A stretch of 60,648 nt of DNA, from the NCBI GenBank assembly GCA_021647705.1, contig JAKIUF010000025.1:1-60648 (forward strand), read 5' to 3'. The notes under the pieces were generated by a model, which was not told where the DNA came from, did no database searches, and worked only from the letters and a program-made list of their open reading frames with translations. The DNA is from Gammaproteobacteria bacterium. Its GTDB lineage: Bacteria; Pseudomonadota; Gammaproteobacteria; SZUA-152. Below, piece after piece: positions 1-8,016 of the stretch. How positions within the stretch are numbered: the first letter of the stretch is position 1; each line of letters opens with the position of its first letter. The position numbers and the translations under genes were made by a program.

Positions 1-1
1 C

Positions 2-70
2 GACACCGGAAAAGACGAGCGGCGACAGAATCTGCTTTACGAAAACAAAATCGACAGCGAAGAAAAATAG
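2..70 (+). CDS. C-terminal end of an unidentified gene cut by the window edge
   Basis: The second forward frame is open from the window start and ends with TAG at 68-70. The encoded tail is charged (it ends KIDSEEK), as is common for soluble C-termini. Too little is present to name a family, and an open frame this short could be chance. Confidence 0.3.
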   Translation, partial: DTGKDERRQNLLYENKIDSEEK

Positions 71-123
71 CACGCGCCACCTAAATGATTGAAATTTAAT
101 AAAATGAATGTGACAAAGTAGAA

Positions 124-1377
124 TTAGTCGATGCCATCAACAGTAAGTCTTCGCAGTAAAAGCTGCTTTATTGCTGGAGTCGGAGCTGAATTAAGAGCGT
201 CATCACGGTAGCCTTTCGCTATACGTGTATGACCACAGCGTTGGTGCAGGTCAGCTAACACAGCACTCCACTGATAAGAACCCGTTAACCAACTTGGTGG
301 CTCGAAGCCTTGAAGCACATCCAGACCAGCTGCTGGGCCACGCCATTCAGCCACGGCTACTGCACGATTTAACCGGTGAATGGCCGAAGGGATGACTTGT
401 TCTAGCAGTAAATAGTTTTCAGCTACCTTATCCCAACGTGTCTCATGAAATGAGACAGCAAGGCAATGCTCAGCAGCAATGCCAGCTTCTGCGTGGTAAC
501 GAGATAGGTTATCGCCATAAGAGGATTTTTCTAACCACTCTAATCCTGTTTGAATCTTTTGCTTATCCCACAAAGATCGATCCTGCTGTTCTAACAAGAT
601 TAAGCCCCCTGAGCTATCTTGCCGAGCTGTCATCCGCGCCATATGAAGATGCATCAACGCCAATAATGCGAATGTTTCTGGCATTTCTCCAGACTTATGG
701 TTTGCCAGAAGTGTCGCAAGTCTTATTGCTTCTTCACAGAGCTCCTCTCGGATACTCATCTCATGATTTACAGAAAGATAGCCCTCAGTAAAAATAAGAT
801 ATATAACCTTATTGACTGAAGAAAGTCGCGAAGAATATTCTCCATGATTAAGCTCCCAGGAATCTAATGGGTATTCCTTCAGGTAGGTTCGAGACCGGCT
901 GAACCGCTTATATGCATTCGCTTCGCTAATAAACAATCGCTGTGCAATTTCTTGAATACTGAAACCACAGAGCGATTTCAGAGCGAACACGAGCTGCGAA
1001 TCTATGGGCGCGACACCATTACAACAAACAAATAACATGCGCAGCATATCGTCCTGAAGCTCCTTTGATGAAAAATACTCAGGCGGTATCTCTAAAACAT
1101 CGATAGATTCGTTGGCATGTTGTAAGAGAAGTCGGTCATGCCCTGCGCGTTGGCGCAATTCATCCATAAGTTTATTAGAAGCAACTTTGTAGAGCCAGGC
1201 AGAAGGATTATCTGGCAGACCATTAATTGCCCAGGATTCTACCCCAGCCATTAATGCTGACTGAACAGAATCCTCAACAATCTCCAAATGTTGCACGCCT
1301 ACTCGGCGTAAAAGCGTGGCAACAAGTTTGCCGTATTCATGCCGAAAGAAGTGCTCTATCCTTTCAGGTGCCGTCAA
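124..1377 (-). CDS. ECF42-type RNA polymerase sigma factor with C-terminal TPR-like extension
   Basis: The 417 aa product directs RNA polymerase to a small set of stress or accessory promoters. Sigma-2 spans about residues 10-75 (MDELRQRAGHDRLL region) and sigma-4 about 105-160 (helix-turn-helix FSIQEIAQRLFISEANAYKR). The long remainder, about 175-410, is the DUF6596/TPR-like extension typical of the ECF42 group and is not found in ordinary 180-aa ECF factors. The start is TTG at 1377. It overlaps the TGA of the upstream YciI gene as TTGA, which implies translational coupling. Genetic linkage to a DGPF/YciI protein is the hallmark of ECF42, which has no anti-sigma factor. The operon promoter at 1772-1798 matches the ECF42 type, so autoregulation is likely (inference). 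Confidence 0.9.
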   Translation of the reverse strand: MTAPERIEHFFRHEYGKLVATLLRRVGVQHLEIVEDSVQSALMAGVESWAINGLPDNPSAWLYKVASNKLMDELRQRAGHDRLLLQHANESIDVLEIPPEYFSSKELQDDMLRMLFVCCNGVAPIDSQLVFALKSLCGFSIQEIAQRLFISEANAYKRFSRSRTYLKEYPLDSWELNHGEYSSRLSSVNKVIYLIFTEGYLSVNHEMSIREELCEEAIRLATLLANHKSGEMPETFALLALMHLHMARMTARQDSSGGLILLEQQDRSLWDKQKIQTGLEWLEKSSYGDNLSRYHAEAGIAAEHCLAVSFHETRWDKVAENYLLLEQVIPSAIHRLNRAVAVAEWRGPAAGLDVLQGFEPPSWLTGSYQWSAVLADLHQRCGHTRIAKGYRDDALNSAPTPAIKQLLLRRLTVDGID

Positions 1378-1718
1378 GGAGTACTAATTTCCCTGACTTC
1401 GACACTTGAGCCTGGATAAACCCCAGGACTTTGACGAGCAACCTCAACAGCTTCGTCCATGTTTTCAGCCGAAACGATCATGTAACCGCCGACAACCTCT
1501 TTTGTTTCCACAAACGGACCATCAGTCTCACCCTCTGTTGTCACGACTTTTCCTTCACCCAATTTCCCGCCCATATCAACGATATTGTCATTAAATTTAT
1601 CTTTCCATGCATTAAATTTTGCAAACATTTCCTCCATTTGAGCAGGAGAAGGTGCTTCGCTCTTCTCTGGTTCCTGAGGCTGGCTTCGCATGATACAAAG
1701 ATAGTTTTTCTTAGACAT
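1374..1718 (-). CDS. YciI/DGPF family protein paired with the ECF42 sigma factor
   Basis: This 114 aa protein is of the YCII-related dimeric alpha/beta-barrel fold. The family signature DGPF is intact at residues 66-69 (TDGPFVETKEVVGGYMIV). The biochemical role of the family is unknown; DGPF proteins are typically encoded next to, and transcribed by, ECF42 sigma factors. The ATG at 1718 follows a good GGAGAC ribosome-binding site. The gene is first in a two-gene operon with the sigma factor and overlaps it by 4 bp. Confidence 0.88.
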   Translation of the reverse strand: MSKKNYLCIMRSQPQEPEKSEAPSPAQMEEMFAKFNAWKDKFNDNIVDMGGKLGEGKVVTTEGETDGPFVETKEVVGGYMIVSAENMDEAVEVARQSPGVYPGSSVEVREISTP

Positions 1719-1739
1719 AATGTCTCCTAGTTAATTAAA

Positions 1740-1798
1740 GTGTTATCGATAAACTTAACCGATACCACTATGACGTATGAGTCTTCTTTTTTTGGACA
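1740..1798 (-). promoter_or_regulatory. ECF42-type promoter and conserved leader, copy 1
   Basis: Read on the minus strand there is TGTCCA (1793-1798), a 17-nt spacer and CGTC (1772-1775). This is close to the TGTCGA/CGTC pattern known for ECF42 sigma factors. The block 1740-1780 is identical at 38 of 41 positions to 5236-5276 in front of the second YciI gene, including about 30 nt of presumed leader with a TTATCGATAA palindrome. Confidence 0.75.
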
Positions 1799-1913
1799 CT
1801 TGGCAAATATTTTTTTGCACCTAATTTAATATTAGATTGATATTTAGCTTGTTTACCTAATGGCTAGGCAGAGCGTCCAAATTAACACCCTATCAGGTTT
1901 AGATCTAACACAT

Positions 1914-2657
1914 TTATATAGCCGTGCCTTCGAGATAAATAAAGCTATCTGTGTACGTCTTGTTGAAGCTCCTGATTGCCTTCATTACTGAATTATCCTT
2001 ATACATCTCTTTTTGCAGGGCGGATTGGTCAAAGTAAAAAATGCCAATTTCACTTGGATTATCAATACCGTGAGCATGATCAACAATAATTATATTTTCT
2101 GCATGAAAACCGTATGGTGATAGCGTGGGGTTAATTCGCCGAAGCTCTGTCTGATGTGGTTTATCATTGAAACGACTAATCTTGATCACATAAAGCCTGT
2201 CTTCAACACGGCTACCGGAGGTTTCTGCGTAAATCGATTTTCCAGTGAGGAACGAAAAACGGGAAATTGATCGCATCATCATCGGCTTAATTTTCAGATA
2301 CTCTTCATTGTTTGCAAAGTCAGCAAAAGCATTAGGTGTATCACAGTAAGTAACGATAGCTCTATTTGGACTTCCAACTTCAAGCGGACCATTACCTGTG
2401 TCCGTTAGGCGTAACTCATTCTCAATAAAACACCCAGCGCTTGCAAAAACAGGTCCACTAAGTTGTCGGTACTCAGCGTACCCCTGTTCATCTGTTACTT
2501 CCAATAGTATAACGCTATAGAATTTATCCTGATATGTATTTGCAGCTAGTGGTACAGAATCATATTTGGTCCAACCTGATATTTCATGAGCGCCACAGGC
2601 ACTAAGAAACGCAATAGTGATGACTATTACAGATATTTTGTATGGCTGTATTTTCAT
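1914..2657 (-). CDS. Putative lipoprotein of unknown function
   Basis: The 247 aa product has a lipoprotein signal peptide: a short basic start, a hydrophobic core and the lipobox LSAC with Cys21. It should therefore be anchored in the inner or outer membrane facing the periplasm. The mature part is a soluble mixed alpha/beta chain with no motif that I recognise. The gene starts 4 bp after the stop of the DUF1330-like gene, so the two form an operon. The divergent LysR gene may regulate them. No function can be assigned. Confidence 0.75.
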   Translation of the reverse strand: MKIQPYKISVIVITIAFLSACGAHEISGWTKYDSVPLAANTYQDKFYSVILLEVTDEQGYAEYRQLSGPVFASAGCFIENELRLTDTGNGPLEVGSPNRAIVTYCDTPNAFADFANNEEYLKIKPMMMRSISRFSFLTGKSIYAETSGSRVEDRLYVIKISRFNDKPHQTELRRINPTLSPYGFHAENIIIVDHAHGIDNPSEIGIFYFDQSALQKEMYKDNSVMKAIRSFNKTYTDSFIYLEGTAI

Positions 2658-2661
2658 GGTA

Positions 2662-2985
2662 CTAGGCCTCTATTTCTTCAAGGATGGTATAGCGTATTTG
2701 GCTGAACGCTTTCGCCCGAATAGGAAGTAATTTCCCATACTCAGGATCAGAAAACAGATTGTGGATAGCTTGCTCATTCGGAAATGAAAAGAGCACCGCA
2801 ATTTGCAAGGCATTTCGGTGTCCCAGAGCTTCGCTCACTTTGAAAGTATTAAGCGGCTGGCCACCATGTTTGGCAGTAATTGGACCTGCTTTTTGCAAAT
2901 ATTCAGTTTTGGCTGCTTCACGATCCGGAGAGCTTGTCACCTCAACCCAAAGTAGTGTTTTTGTATTTTTAAAAGAGTCGTTCAT
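2662..2985 (-). CDS. DUF1330-like small protein (dimeric alpha/beta barrel)
   Basis: This protein of about 107 aa resembles DUF1330 and other ferredoxin-like dimeric barrels: a beta strand near LLWVEVTSS, the acidic DREAAKTEYL helix, a GG turn and a C-terminal RYTILEE strand. I chose the ATG at 2985 rather than the upstream start at 3006 because GAGGAA lies 8 nt before it. The role is unknown; relatives are scattered in stress-inducible operons. It is first in an operon with the downstream lipoprotein and divergent from the LysR gene. Confidence 0.72.
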   Translation of the reverse strand: MNDSFKNTKTLLWVEVTSSPDREAAKTEYLQKAGPITAKHGGQPLNTFKVSEALGHRNALQIAVLFSFPNEQAIHNLFSDPEYGKLLPIRAKAFSQIRYTILEEIEA

Positions 2986-3037
2986 TCTTAGATTCCTCGA
3001 TAACATTGTGAAACTAAATTATCGGGAAACTAATAGA

Positions 3038-3083
3038 ACAAGTAAAACAAATACATTTACTTGTTTTTGTAAATATTACTTGT
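3038..3083. promoter_or_regulatory. Inverted and direct repeats between LysR and its divergent operon
   Basis: ACAAGTAAA (3038-3046) and TTTACTTGT (3056-3064) form a perfect 9-bp inverted repeat. A further TTACTTGT half-site follows at 3076-3083, 19 bp on. The position between a LysR-type regulator and a divergent operon makes this a plausible LysR operator. Confidence 0.55.
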
Positions 3084-3116
3084 GATAATGGTTCTGTCAT
3101 CAATCAAAGGGCAGCC

Positions 3117-4024
3117 ATGGATTTCAACAAAGCAAAAACATTTCTCGAAGTCGTTGACTCCGGCAGTGTCACCAAGGCAGCGAGCCGTTTATTCCGTACT
3201 CAACAAGCGATATCGTTACAACTCAAAGCACTGGAAGCGGAGTTAGAGCTGACACTATTTGACCGACAGGGACCCAGGATTGTACTCACTCGACAGGGTG
3301 AACAACTATATAAGGAATTTAACGCTGCCTTTCTGAAAATGGAGAGTTCGGTGTATCGTATGAAATCTGACAAAACATCAGCCACTGGTACGATACGACT
3401 TGGCTTGTGGATGGAACAGAGTACCGGATACCTACCTTACATTGTTACCGAGTTCAAGAAAAAATACCCCAAGGTGAAATTTGAGATATTGCTCGGCATT
3501 GATACCGATTTGGAAAAAGCATTACTCAATAACGAAATTGACCTTGGATTTTATGTTTATGTGCGTGACAAGAAACTGATCGAGACTCAACCCGTCTTGC
3601 GACGTAGACTAATTTTAGTGGCATCTAATGATTACCTTCTAGAAAAAAACGTATAAAAACCTTTGAGGATACTCTGTCTCTAGACCTTGTTGACTACTCG
3701 CAAGACTATGCCTCTTACTCAGTGTGGATCAAGGAAAATGCGCGTTCGCTACTTCCCAGGGCTGCAAAGAAAATCCCGCTTGTTACAGTAAAGAACGATC
3801 TGGTTTTAAGAGAGTTAGTCAGACAGGGACATGGAATGGCGCTGTTACCAGAGGAAATTATTAAAGCGGAACTTGCAACAGGATCACTTATCCAGCTACT
3901 TCCTAAAAAGAGCAAATCTATCACGTTAACAATTGATGTGGGTTATAAAAAACGCCGAACACACAGTTTTCTACATGAGGAATTCTTAAATTTTGTCACC
4001 AGTAAAAATAATTTATGGATGTAG
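3117..4024 (+). pseudogene. LysR-family transcriptional regulator with a -1 frame break at an A7 tract
   Basis: The first part (3117-3656, 179 aa) carries the N-terminal winged helix-turn-helix (residues 1-60, TKAASRLFRTQQAISLQLKA) and half of the effector domain, then stops at TAA 3654-3656. The -1 frame continues the effector domain without a gap (KTFEDTLSLDLVDYS, then GHGMALLPEEIIKAEL) to 4024. Joined, the two give a normal LysR length of about 302 aa. The switch point is the heptamer A AAA AAC at 3644-3650, in the phase of a classical -1 slippery site. It may be a mutation or sequencing error in a homopolymer, or programmed frameshifting. It is divergent from the lipoprotein operon, its likely target. 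Confidence 0.8.
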
Positions 4025-4088
4025 TGGGCGTTTTTCAGCTAAGGTTCGCATCACGAGCTCCGTGAGCAATTCAGCGTACGTGGCGAGC

Positions 4089-4427
4089 TCATTTAGGTTT
4101 TTTAGGTAGCAGTGACTCAACAAATTCCGTACAGATACCAACCCACTCGGCGAGTTCCATATCAGAATCAAAGCCCTCAGGTGCTATATAAACCATGCCT
4201 TTCATTGCCTTGCCAGTGAAGTTCATCTCGCTTGCATGATTTTTAGTTAGACAACTTTCATAGTTATCCGGACCAACACGCAACATTAATATATCTTTTA
4301 CGATACCACAGCACATGTGATTCGAAACCATAAAACAAAGACCTCCGAACATTTCCTTTTCTTCTACATCATTTCGACTTTCAAAATAGTTCCTAAGCCT
4401 TTCTGCTAACCCTTCATCATATGACAT
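4089..4427 (-). CDS. TfoX/Sxy N-terminal-domain protein
   Basis: This 112 aa protein consists only of the TfoX N-terminal domain: the early EKEMFGGLCFMVSNHMCCGI block, DILMLRVGPDNY, then a Met/Gly-rich KAMKGMVYI. Full-length TfoX/Sxy activates competence genes together with CRP. Stand-alone N-terminal-domain proteins are common and their function is not established. The gene lies 12 bp after the DUF1761-like membrane protein gene and appears to be the third gene of the second YciI operon. Confidence 0.85.
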   Translation of the reverse strand: MSYDEGLAERLRNYFESRNDVEEKEMFGGLCFMVSNHMCCGIVKDILMLRVGPDNYESCLTKNHASEMNFTGKAMKGMVYIAPEGFDSDMELAEWVGICTEFVESLLPKKPK

Positions 4428-4439
4428 TAATTTCTGCCT

Positions 4440-4855
4440 TTACGCTACCTGGTTAACTTTCCCATAGATTAACCCAAGAGCTGCACCCGTCAATATAAAC
4501 TGAACAAGTTGAAAAACGGCACTATAAACCAAATAGCTTGAGATGGGATTTATATCAATTTTTGCGGCCATAGCAAAACCCATAACAGAGTACACAACTG
4601 TTCCCAATATAAGACTAAACTTGATTCCTTGAAGAATGGGATTGCCACTTTTGTAATAATATGGATAGAGGTAGGCAATAACAACACCTTGCACCAACAT
4701 AGAGAGCATGCCTAAAGGTATGCTTGGCTCAGTGCGTGTATAGGCCCCCATTTCCCCATATAAATCGTGAAACCACATCATATGCCAGGGGTATGCGACC
4801 GCCATCGTTAACCAACATAAGAGATTGTTGCTAAAACTAACTTTTTACTATTCAT
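4440..4855 (-). CDS. Small DUF1761/DUF2177-like membrane protein, apparently frameshifted near 4808
   Basis: The open part from ATG 4805 encodes 121 aa with about three membrane helices (GMLSMLVQGVVIAYLYP, LILGTVVYSVMGFAMAA, VFQLVQFILTGAALGLI) and an aromatic YPWHMMWFHDLY loop. An ATG at 4855 overlaps the YciI stop as ATGA, and its frame gives MNSKKLVLATISYVG before a TAA at 4808-4810. One missing T there would join the two into a first membrane helix running into YPWHMMWFHDLY, as expected for this family. The gene is therefore probably broken or mis-sequenced by one base; alternatively translation starts at 4805. Function unknown. Confidence 0.65.
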
Positions 4856-5172
4856 GATGGTTTCATTTCCATCATTTCTGCAACGACCATTGTGCCACCG
4901 TAATTTACGTGGGGACTTTTTTCAACCATTTTGACTGCAGCATCAATATTTTCGGCTTTTAAAATAGAATAGCCCAGCAAGGGATTAGCTCCGCCACCAT
5001 CCGTCACACCACTAAAAGATACGCTCTTTGACTGACCTAAGGGCGTGCCTCGGTTGACTAATGAACCACCAAGACCATTAGCCCAGGATTCCCATTTGGC
5101 CATATGTTCAGCCCCCTCTTCAGGACTCTCAGGCATTTTCCCACCATGGTACGCTAGTAAATAGTTTGGCAT
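4852..5172 (-). CDS. YciI-family protein, first gene of the second ECF42-type operon
   Basis: This 106 aa YCII-related protein begins MPNYLLAYHGG. I prefer the ATG at 5172 over the GTG at 5208 because GAGGAAA lies just upstream of it. The usual DGPF signature is degenerate here (TDGGGANPLLGYSILKA), unlike the sigma-linked paralogue. The stop overlaps the next gene's presumed ATG (ATGA at 4852-4855). An ECF42-type promoter nearly identical to that of the sigma operon lies at 5268-5294. It is probably a regulon member (inference); biochemical role unknown. Confidence 0.85.
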   Translation of the reverse strand: MPNYLLAYHGGKMPESPEEGAEHMAKWESWANGLGGSLVNRGTPLGQSKSVSFSGVTDGGGANPLLGYSILKAENIDAAVKMVEKSPHVNYGGTMVVAEMMEMKPS

Positions 5173-5235
5173 CTGTTTTTCCTCATAATTATAGTTGTTG
5201 TTATCCACTGCATATTGCGAGTGGATTGATAAAAA

Positions 5236-5294
5236 GTGTTATCGATAAATTTCACCGATACCAATATGACGTATGAATAGTCACTTTTTGGACA
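5236..5294 (-). promoter_or_regulatory. ECF42-type promoter and conserved leader, copy 2
   Basis: On the minus strand there is TGTCCA (5289-5294), a 17-nt spacer and CGTC (5268-5271), the same elements and spacing as at 1772-1798. The downstream leader to 5236 matches copy 1 with three differences in 41 bp. It drives the second YciI, DUF1761-like and TfoX-domain genes. Confidence 0.75.
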
Positions 5295-5311
5295 TATGGT
5301 AAATATTTATT

Positions 5312-5803
5312 TCACACACTAGCCAAACCCAATCCAAAACAGGCTGCAGCTAGCAAGGATGCAACAGTGCGAATGTGATTCCAGTTCGTCCATTTACTGA
5401 CATAATTGTGCCAGAGTTGCTCCGAGTCAACTGTCGATGAATTAACTTTTTCAAGCGCTTCGTTTTTTGGAACATTGAAAAGTCCCGTCACCATCAAACT
5501 GCCTATAAGATAGAACGCACTGCCGGTTATTAAATACAATGAACCCGCCTGATTCCAAAGCAGGAATGACCATACGAGTAGTAAGACGCAAACGACAGCT
5601 GTACCCAAAAACACGCCAAGGAACCATCGATTCAAAACGGTAATGTTAATCGACTGCATGGCAGATATTCCATCTGCGGATGATAACCGTACAAGTGCCT
5701 TCATAACAAACGCAGAGAAAGCGAAGAAGACACCTGCTATTAAACCACTACCTAGCAGTGCGACAAACACCAGGGCAATATGTATTTGATCAGGCGCTGA
5801 CAT
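5312..5803 (-). CDS. DUF1772 (anthrone oxygenase-like) membrane protein
   Basis: This protein of about 163 aa has four predicted membrane helices (ALVFVALLGSGLIAGVFFAF, a second near FLGVFLGTAVVCVLLLVW, a third near LITGSAFYLIGSLMV and a C-terminal VASLLAAACFGLGLA). It also has the polar NVPKNEAL and NHIRTVAS stretches typical of DUF1772. Fungal relatives oxidise anthrones; bacterial members are uncharacterised. The ATG at 5803 overlaps the upstream NmrA-like gene by 14 bp, so they are co-translated. Both probably answer to the divergent AraC regulator. Confidence 0.82.
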   Translation of the reverse strand: MSAPDQIHIALVFVALLGSGLIAGVFFAFSAFVMKALVRLSSADGISAMQSINITVLNRWFLGVFLGTAVVCVLLLVWSFLLWNQAGSLYLITGSAFYLIGSLMVTGLFNVPKNEALEKVNSSTVDSEQLWHNYVSKWTNWNHIRTVASLLAAACFGLGLASV

Positions 5804-6653
5804 TAGCTTGTGCTGGGTTATCCCATACACCGGTTTCTGCGGTTGCTTTTGCATACTCATGAAAACTTCGAGGTCCACGACCCAAGGCTCGTTGTATGCC
5901 ATCTGTGAGTGATGCATTTCTACCGTCCAGTACTTCTGTAAACAGGTACTTGATTAGAGCTATATAGTCCTGCGGGACACTCGCTTCACTCATAAACTTA
6001 ACGTAATCGTCCATGGAAATTTGCTGATAGTCGATTCTTCGTCCCGTGGCTGTTTCAATCTCTGTAAACACTTCACGAAAGGTTAATAATTTTGACCCCG
6101 TTACCTCATAGATTTGCCCCTTATGTTTTTTATCCGTTAATGCAGCGAATACGATATCAGCAAGGTCTTCGATGTCGACAAAGGGCTCTTTGATTTCACC
6201 GATTGGTAAAAAAACTTGGCCGCGAACAATATCATCCAGAAAGAAGCTCTCACTAAAGTTTTGAGCAAACCAGCTAGAGCGCACGATGGTCCAGTCGAGA
6301 GCTGAATCCATCACTATCTTCTCACAGTCCTGTGCTTCTACTTCGCCACGGCCTGAAAGCAGAACAAGATGTTTCACGCCACAGATTTTAGCGACGTTAA
6401 CAAAAGTTTTGATAATCGCGGGTGCGCCGGGCACAGCCAGATCCGGGGAGAAGACCATATAGACCGAATTAATACCATGGAGGGCTTTCTGCCACGTATT
6501 TGTGTCGTACCAGTCAAAGGGTATCTCACTGTGTCGTGTGCCCGCTCTGTAATTTTTTCCATTTGAATCAAATCGTTCTGCAACACGCATTCCGGTCTTT
6601 CCGCTGCTGCCAATTATCAGGGGGAGTTTTTTGTCTATTTGATTCTTAATCAT
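5790..6653 (-). CDS. NmrA-like NAD(P)-binding protein
   Basis: The 287 aa product is an atypical short-chain dehydrogenase of the NmrA/QorB group. It has a dinucleotide-binding Rossmann motif GSSGKTG at about residues 15-21, the DWTIVRSSWFAQNFSE segment, and the FVDIEDLADIVFAALTD segment seen in these proteins. It probably binds NAD(P)(H) as a redox sensor or reduces quinones or small carbonyls; the substrate is unknown. It forms an operon with the DUF1772 gene and is divergent from an AraC regulator, a common arrangement for redox-responsive pairs. Confidence 0.85.
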   Translation of the reverse strand: MIKNQIDKKLPLIIGSSGKTGMRVAERFDSNGKNYRAGTRHSEIPFDWYDTNTWQKALHGINSVYMVFSPDLAVPGAPAIIKTFVNVAKICGVKHLVLLSGRGEVEAQDCEKIVMDSALDWTIVRSSWFAQNFSESFFLDDIVRGQVFLPIGEIKEPFVDIEDLADIVFAALTDKKHKGQIYEVTGSKLLTFREVFTEIETATGRRIDYQQISMDDYVKFMSEASVPQDYIALIKYLFTEVLDGRNASLTDGIQRALGRGPRSFHEYAKATAETGVWDNPAQANVSA

Positions 6654-6680
6654 GGTTACACCTTCTGTTTGTTTGTATTC

Positions 6681-6713
6681 ATAGTTCTATGATATTGCAA
6701 TTAATAGAACTAT
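6681..6713. promoter_or_regulatory. 10-bp inverted repeat in the AraC/NmrA divergent region
   Basis: ATAGTTCTAT (6681-6690) and ATAGAACTAT (6704-6713) are exact reverse complements separated by 13 bp. The site lies 27 bp upstream of the NmrA-like start and about 70 bp from the AraC start, consistent with an operator for one or both. Confidence 0.55.
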
Positions 6714-6780
6714 CAATGCCAATTAGTGCTAGTATTATGCTTATTCGCACACAATAAATGTACTTCCCACGGTGATTGAT

Positions 6781-7737
6781 ATGAATGATTCAACTGACTC
6801 CCTTAACCCTTCACCCAGTAATTCACTGGGTGAAACCTTGCATCACTTAAAGCTTAGCGGTGTGTTCTATTGCAAATCTGACCTGCGCGGCAGTTGGGGG
6901 ATCTCACTACCCAGCATGCCTGGCACCTCAATTTTTCATATCATTACATCAGGTTCCTGTTTGATCGAATATGAGAAACAGGTAATTGAATTGAAGGTGG
7001 GCGATTTTATTTTTATCCCAAAGGGTCAGGGGCATATTTTTCGGAGTGATTCAAAAGCTAAAACACCGGATTTATTTGACCTTCCCCGAAACCAAATTAG
7101 CCATAACTATGAAACCATGGAGCTTGGTAACGATGACGGTAAAGAAAAAACAACCATGCTCTGTGGTGTCGTTCGACTTGAGCATCCTTCTGCTGAGCTG
7201 ATAATTAATTCCATGCCAAATATGATTTATCTGGAAAGTTCTAAATCATCTTTCACCAGCTGGATGAACCATACCGTCAGGCTTATTTCTGTAGAAGCTG
7301 AACAGACACAAATCGGTGGTGAAACAATCTTAACGAGACTGGCCGATATCTTAGTCATTCAAGCGCTACGTTACTGGATCAATAATGATGCCGATGCAAA
7401 ACGCGGATGGTTGTTTGCATTAAAAGATGAGCGTATTGGTAAGTCACTTTCTCTTATCCATACCAACCCTGGACGACAATGGACGATTGAAAGTTTAGGT
7501 AAAGAAATAGGTATGTCGCGAACAGCTTTTGCCACTAGGTTTACCAAATTAGTCGGTGAGCCGATGCTGCAATACCTAACAAAATGGCGTATGAATCTTG
7601 CAGTGATGCGATTAAAAGATGGCGAAAAAGTAACGCCTGAGCTTATTGAGCAATTAGGTTATAAATCAGAATCTGCATTTCGACGTACCTTTAAAAAAGT
7701 TACCGGAAAAAATACTAGTGAATTTAAATTCTGCTGA
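6781..7737 (+). CDS. AraC-family transcriptional regulator with N-terminal cupin
   Basis: This 318 aa protein has an N-terminal cupin-like sensing domain (about residues 20-190, with IFHIITSGSCLIEY and VGDFIFIPKGQGH). The C-terminal AraC pair of helix-turn-helices covers about 215-315 (WTIESLGKEIGMSRTAFATR and LGYKSESAFRRTFKK). This AraC_binding_2-type layout often controls a divergent oxidoreductase gene, here the NmrA-like/DUF1772 operon. I chose the ATG at 6781; a GTG at 6772 is possible. The inducer is unknown. Confidence 0.88.
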   Translation: MNDSTDSLNPSPSNSLGETLHHLKLSGVFYCKSDLRGSWGISLPSMPGTSIFHIITSGSCLIEYEKQVIELKVGDFIFIPKGQGHIFRSDSKAKTPDLFDLPRNQISHNYETMELGNDDGKEKTTMLCGVVRLEHPSAELIINSMPNMIYLESSKSSFTSWMNHTVRLISVEAEQTQIGGETILTRLADILVIQALRYWINNDADAKRGWLFALKDERIGKSLSLIHTNPGRQWTIESLGKEIGMSRTAFATRFTKLVGEPMLQYLTKWRMNLAVMRLKDGEKVTPELIEQLGYKSESAFRRTFKKVTGKNTSEFKFC

Positions 7738-7895
7738 TTAGTTACAAATTCATTTATTTTAGAAGATGACTGTGAGGTTTTTTTAATGGGTATACCGCCC
7801 ATACTATGCAATTATAATTGGTTTCCCTCTATTTGAAGTTATTTTTAAGCGCCAGATTTGTGGTGGTATATCGCATTATGCAACATTTATCAGAT

Positions 7896-8006
7896 TTAGT
7901 TTTTATCTATCAAAGTTATGACCACATTTCCTTTTTTGTGACCTTTATCAACATATCTGTGTGCCTCAACAATCTGCTCCAACGAATAACACCTATCTAT
8001 AGCTGA
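7896..8006 (-). pseudogene. 3' remnant of a zinc-type alcohol dehydrogenase / quinone oxidoreductase (MDR family)
   Basis: The minus-strand frame encodes the typical MDR C-terminus ([18 protein letters not shown], then [11 protein letters not shown]) and ends at the stop at 7896. Nothing upstream encodes the catalytic or Rossmann parts; the frame runs into the unrelated structured sequence at 8017-8082. Only about 35 of the usual 330 residues remain, so this is a deletion remnant. It suggests that this end of the accessory stretch has been rearranged. Confidence 0.7.
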
Positions 8007-8016
8007 CGGGTAGGTG

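Noticed and set aside
3644-3650. Claiming programmed frameshifting as established
   Set aside because: The slippery heptamer fits, but no downstream stem-loop or upstream Shine-Dalgarno stimulator was found, and an indel in a homopolymer explains the break equally well.
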